Assembly (NCBI GenBank): GCA_016650115.1
Contig: JAENWI010000053.1
Span: 1-7,991 of the forward strand
From: Peptostreptococcaceae bacterium
GTDB taxonomy: Bacteria; Bacillota; Clostridia; Peptostreptococcales; Anaerovoracaceae
Reading direction: 5' to 3'
DNA: 7,991 bases
In this document: positions 7,000-7,991 of the stretch, piece after piece
Layout: every line of letters begins with the position of its first letter
Numbering within the stretch: position 1 is the stretch's first letter
Notes under the pieces: model-generated
What the model saw: the letters and a program-made list of their open reading frames with translations, nothing else
Databases searched by the model: none
What the model was told of the DNA's origin: nothing
Translations under genes and position numbers: made by a program

Positions 7000-7034
7000 A
7001 TTTTTTCCTCCTTAAGATTAAAGTGACATTAGAT

Positions 7035-7050
7035 TCAACATTTCTGTTGA
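7035..7050 (-). other. 5' leader stem-loop of the operon mRNA
   Basis: On the minus strand TCAACA-GAAA-TGTTGA is a perfect six-pair stem closed by a GNRA-type tetraloop. With transcription predicted to start near 7053, it would sit at about +4 to +19, right at the 5' end of the mRNA, a position known to protect transcripts from degradation. Confidence 0.45.
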
Positions 7051-7064
7051 TAACCCATTATAAA

Positions 7065-7079
7065 GCAAGAGCCGTGCCA
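7065..7079 (-). promoter_or_regulatory. Sigma-54 (-24/-12) promoter of the aldehyde dehydrogenase-aminotransferase operon
   Basis: On the minus strand TGGCACGGCTCTTGC matches the sigma-54 consensus TGGCAC-N5-TTGC at every conserved base. The predicted start of transcription is near 7053, giving a 54-base leader with a good ribosome binding site. The neighbouring gene at 7365-7991 encodes a sigma-54 activator, which makes chance occurrence unlikely. The operon should therefore be silent until the activator is triggered. Confidence 0.92.
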
Positions 7080-7111
7080 AGACAGACATAATGACCTTAA
7101 ATAGTAAATGT

Positions 7112-7127
7112 ATCTTGTATACGAGAT
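7112..7127. promoter_or_regulatory. Palindrome upstream of the sigma-54 promoter
   Basis: ATCTTGTATACGAGAT is a 16-base palindrome with one mismatched pair (T against G), centred about 66 bases upstream of the predicted start. It may be an activator site or the binding site of a second regulator such as the Lrp-type protein. The distance is a little short for a classic sigma-54 enhancer site. Confidence 0.35.
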
Positions 7128-7149
7128 TATAGACTTTAGAAACCCATCA

Positions 7150-7164
7150 TTTACAATGTTTACA
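7150..7164 (-). promoter_or_regulatory. TGTAAA direct repeats, candidate activator (enhancer) site
   Basis: On the minus strand TGTAAACATTGTAAA holds two TGTAAA elements nine bases apart; this is the half-site of the known TyrR box (TGTAAA-N6-TTTACA). They lie about 97-111 bases before the predicted transcription start, within the usual enhancer range. A related GTAAATG in the opposite orientation is at 7104-7110. The neighbouring activator carries a TyrR-type helix-turn-helix, which supports but does not prove the link. Confidence 0.45.
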
Positions 7165-7214
7165 CGTCATGCCAAAAATACATAGTTTCTCGATAAATAA
7201 TGCAGAAAAGAAAG

Positions 7215-7258
7215 CAATACAATCAAATGATGCAAAAAAGTATCATTTGATTGTATTG
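7215..7258 (-). terminator. 19-bp hairpin ending the activator transcript
   Basis: The arms 7215-7233 and 7240-7258 pair over 19 bases with a single G-T wobble, around a six-base A/T loop. On the minus strand the stem is followed by CTTTCTTTTC, a broken T run. It lies about 107 bases beyond the activator stop codon and would keep activator transcription out of the sigma-54 promoter. Confidence 0.6.
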
Positions 7259-7333
7259 GAAAATCAATATATTCTGTATTATGAAGGATTAGTTGACTGT
7301 TTGCAGTCTAAAGCCAAATGAAAACAAAAAAAA

Positions 7334-7365
7334 CATGCGTGATACAAATATGCATCATGCGATAC
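7334..7365. repeat. Short direct repeat at the end of the activator gene
   Basis: CATGCGTGATAC (7334-7345) and CATGCGATAC (7356-7365) are near-identical copies whose starts are 22 bases apart, with ATGCAT between them. The second copy touches the activator stop codon. The spacing of about two helical turns would suit a protein-binding site, but no known motif is recognised. Confidence 0.35.
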
Positions 7366-7991
7366 TATAATGAATCATTAGAGATAATGCCATATTTATG
7401 GAGTTTCCTGACAACTGTAGGCTGACTGATCTGAAGTGCTTTTGCCATTTTTCTGGTAGATTTATGTTTGTTATATGAAAACTGAAGCATTTCTTTTTCT
7501 GCTCTCTCTAAAATTTCCTTTAATGTAAAGTCCTCGGCATTGGAAATGGAAAGACCAACGACAGATGACTGGATAAAACTTGGAATATTTTCAGGCATAA
7601 TAACATTTCCCCTGGTAGTAATCACCAGTCGTTCTATAATGTTCTGCAATTCTCTCACATTGCCCGGCCAGTTGTATTTTAAAAGTAGCGTTAAAGCAGC
7701 AGGAGCAATGGTTTTGCTATCCTTCAGTTTCTTATTTGAGGTATCCAGAACAGTTTGTATTAAAGGAAGGATATCCTCATATCGATCTCTTAAAGGAGGG
7801 ACATTAATAGGAACAACATTTAACCTGTAATATAAATCTTCTCTGAAAGCCCCGGCCAGCACTTGTTTATGAAGCTCTTTATTTGTTGCAGAAATCACTC
7901 TCACGTCAATCGGGATACTTTTAACCCCGCCTACTCTTTTAATTTCTCTTTCCTGTATCACCTGTAATAGTTTTACCTGAAGGTTTAATGG
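7365..7991 (-). CDS. Sigma-54-dependent transcriptional activator with TyrR-type DNA-binding domain, partial (5' end outside)
   Basis: The last 208 residues are present and the frame is open to the window edge. Visible AAA+ parts are PLNLQVKLLQVIQ at the edge, VRVISATN (30-37, sensor I), FREDLYYRLNVVPI (49-62, arginine-finger region) with VPPLRDR, and WPGNVREL (108-115, sensor II). After a linker, residues 157-201 form the TyrR-family helix-turn-helix (STRKMAKALQISQPTVVRKL). The GAFTGA loop and the N-terminal sensory domain lie outside, so the inducer cannot be judged. An internal GTG at 7961 is not the start, because the family sequence continues in frame ahead of it. The protein would bind upstream sites and use ATP to open sigma-54 promoters; the consensus promoter before the downstream operon is the obvious target. 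Confidence 0.93.
   Translation of the reverse strand, partial: PLNLQVKLLQVIQEREIKRVGGVKSIPIDVRVISATNKELHKQVLAGAFREDLYYRLNVVPINVPPLRDRYEDILPLIQTVLDTSNKKLKDSKTIAPAALTLLLKYNWPGNVRELQNIIERLVITTRGNVIMPENIPSFIQSSVVGLSISNAEDFTLKEILERAEKEMLQFSYNKHKSTRKMAKALQISQPTVVRKLHKYGIISNDSL

Larger units (their letters stand above)
7000..7364. other. 365-base control region between activator gene and operon
   Basis: No protein gene is supported here: no long open frame with a ribosome binding site is present on either strand. Reading down the minus strand it holds the end of the activator transcript with a direct repeat, a small stem (GACTG-TTTG-CAGTC, 7295-7308), a 19-bp hairpin, TGTAAA direct repeats, a 16-base palindrome, a full-consensus sigma-54 promoter, a GAAA-capped leader hairpin, and the ribosome binding site AAGGAGG of the aldehyde dehydrogenase. 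Confidence 0.8.

Noticed and set aside
7540..7830. Open frame on the plus strand opposite the sigma-54 activator
   Set aside because: It lies wholly antisense to conserved AAA+ and helix-turn-helix coding sequence and has no independent support.
7959..7961. GTG at 7961 as the start of a 198-residue regulator
   Set aside because: The frame continues upstream to the window edge with typical sigma-54 activator sequence (PLNLQVKLLQ), so the GTG is an internal valine codon and the gene is cut by the window.
1..7991. A defence system, prophage or mobile element
   Set aside because: All genes belong to chromosomal metabolic or regulatory families, and no transposase, integrase, terminal repeats, spacer array or toxin-antitoxin pair is visible.

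Overview
The window is ordinary chromosomal DNA of an AT-rich, low-GC Gram-positive anaerobe, most likely a member of the Clostridia. The evidence is strong AGGAGG-type ribosome binding sites, a Firmicutes-type LexA with a GAAC-N4-GTTC-like operator, intrinsic terminators throughout, and a sigma-54 enhancer-binding protein with a TyrR-type helix-turn-helix, a combination common in amino-acid-fermenting Clostridia. This placement is inferred from gene content. No mobile element, CRISPR array, rRNA or tRNA was seen.

Layout. (1) Positions 2-1255, plus strand: the last codons of an upstream gene (probably a MoxR-type AAA+ ATPase) abut a CoxE-like von Willebrand A protein, followed by a terminator. 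(2) 1322-3160, plus strand: a housekeeping-type promoter with two short palindromes drives an Lrp/AsnC regulator and alanine dehydrogenase (ald), ended by a bidirectional hairpin. (3) 3209-4031, minus strand: lexA, convergent to ald, with its own SOS operator and promoter and two tandem hairpins behind it. (4) 4065-7079, minus strand: a two-gene operon, CoA-acylating aldehyde dehydrogenase then class III aminotransferase, with a full-consensus sigma-54 promoter in front and a 25-bp hairpin behind. (5) 7365-7991, minus strand: the C-terminal part of a sigma-54 activator with a TyrR-like DNA-binding domain, open at the window edge and closed by a 19-bp hairpin.

How the genes may work together. 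The activator, the sigma-54 promoter and the operon look like one inducible catabolic module. The aminotransferase would convert an amine or omega-amino acid (taurine, beta-alanine and GABA are candidates) to an aldehyde. The acylating dehydrogenase would oxidise that aldehyde to an acyl-CoA with NAD(P)H formation. If pyruvate is the amino acceptor, the alanine formed could be recycled by the nearby alanine dehydrogenase, releasing ammonium and regenerating pyruvate, as in known taurine fermentation. The substrate cannot be fixed from sequence alone. The most interesting part of the window is this module and its 365-base control region (7000-7364), which holds the promoter, TyrR-box-like direct repeats at the expected enhancer distance, a further palindrome and a 5' leader stem-loop.
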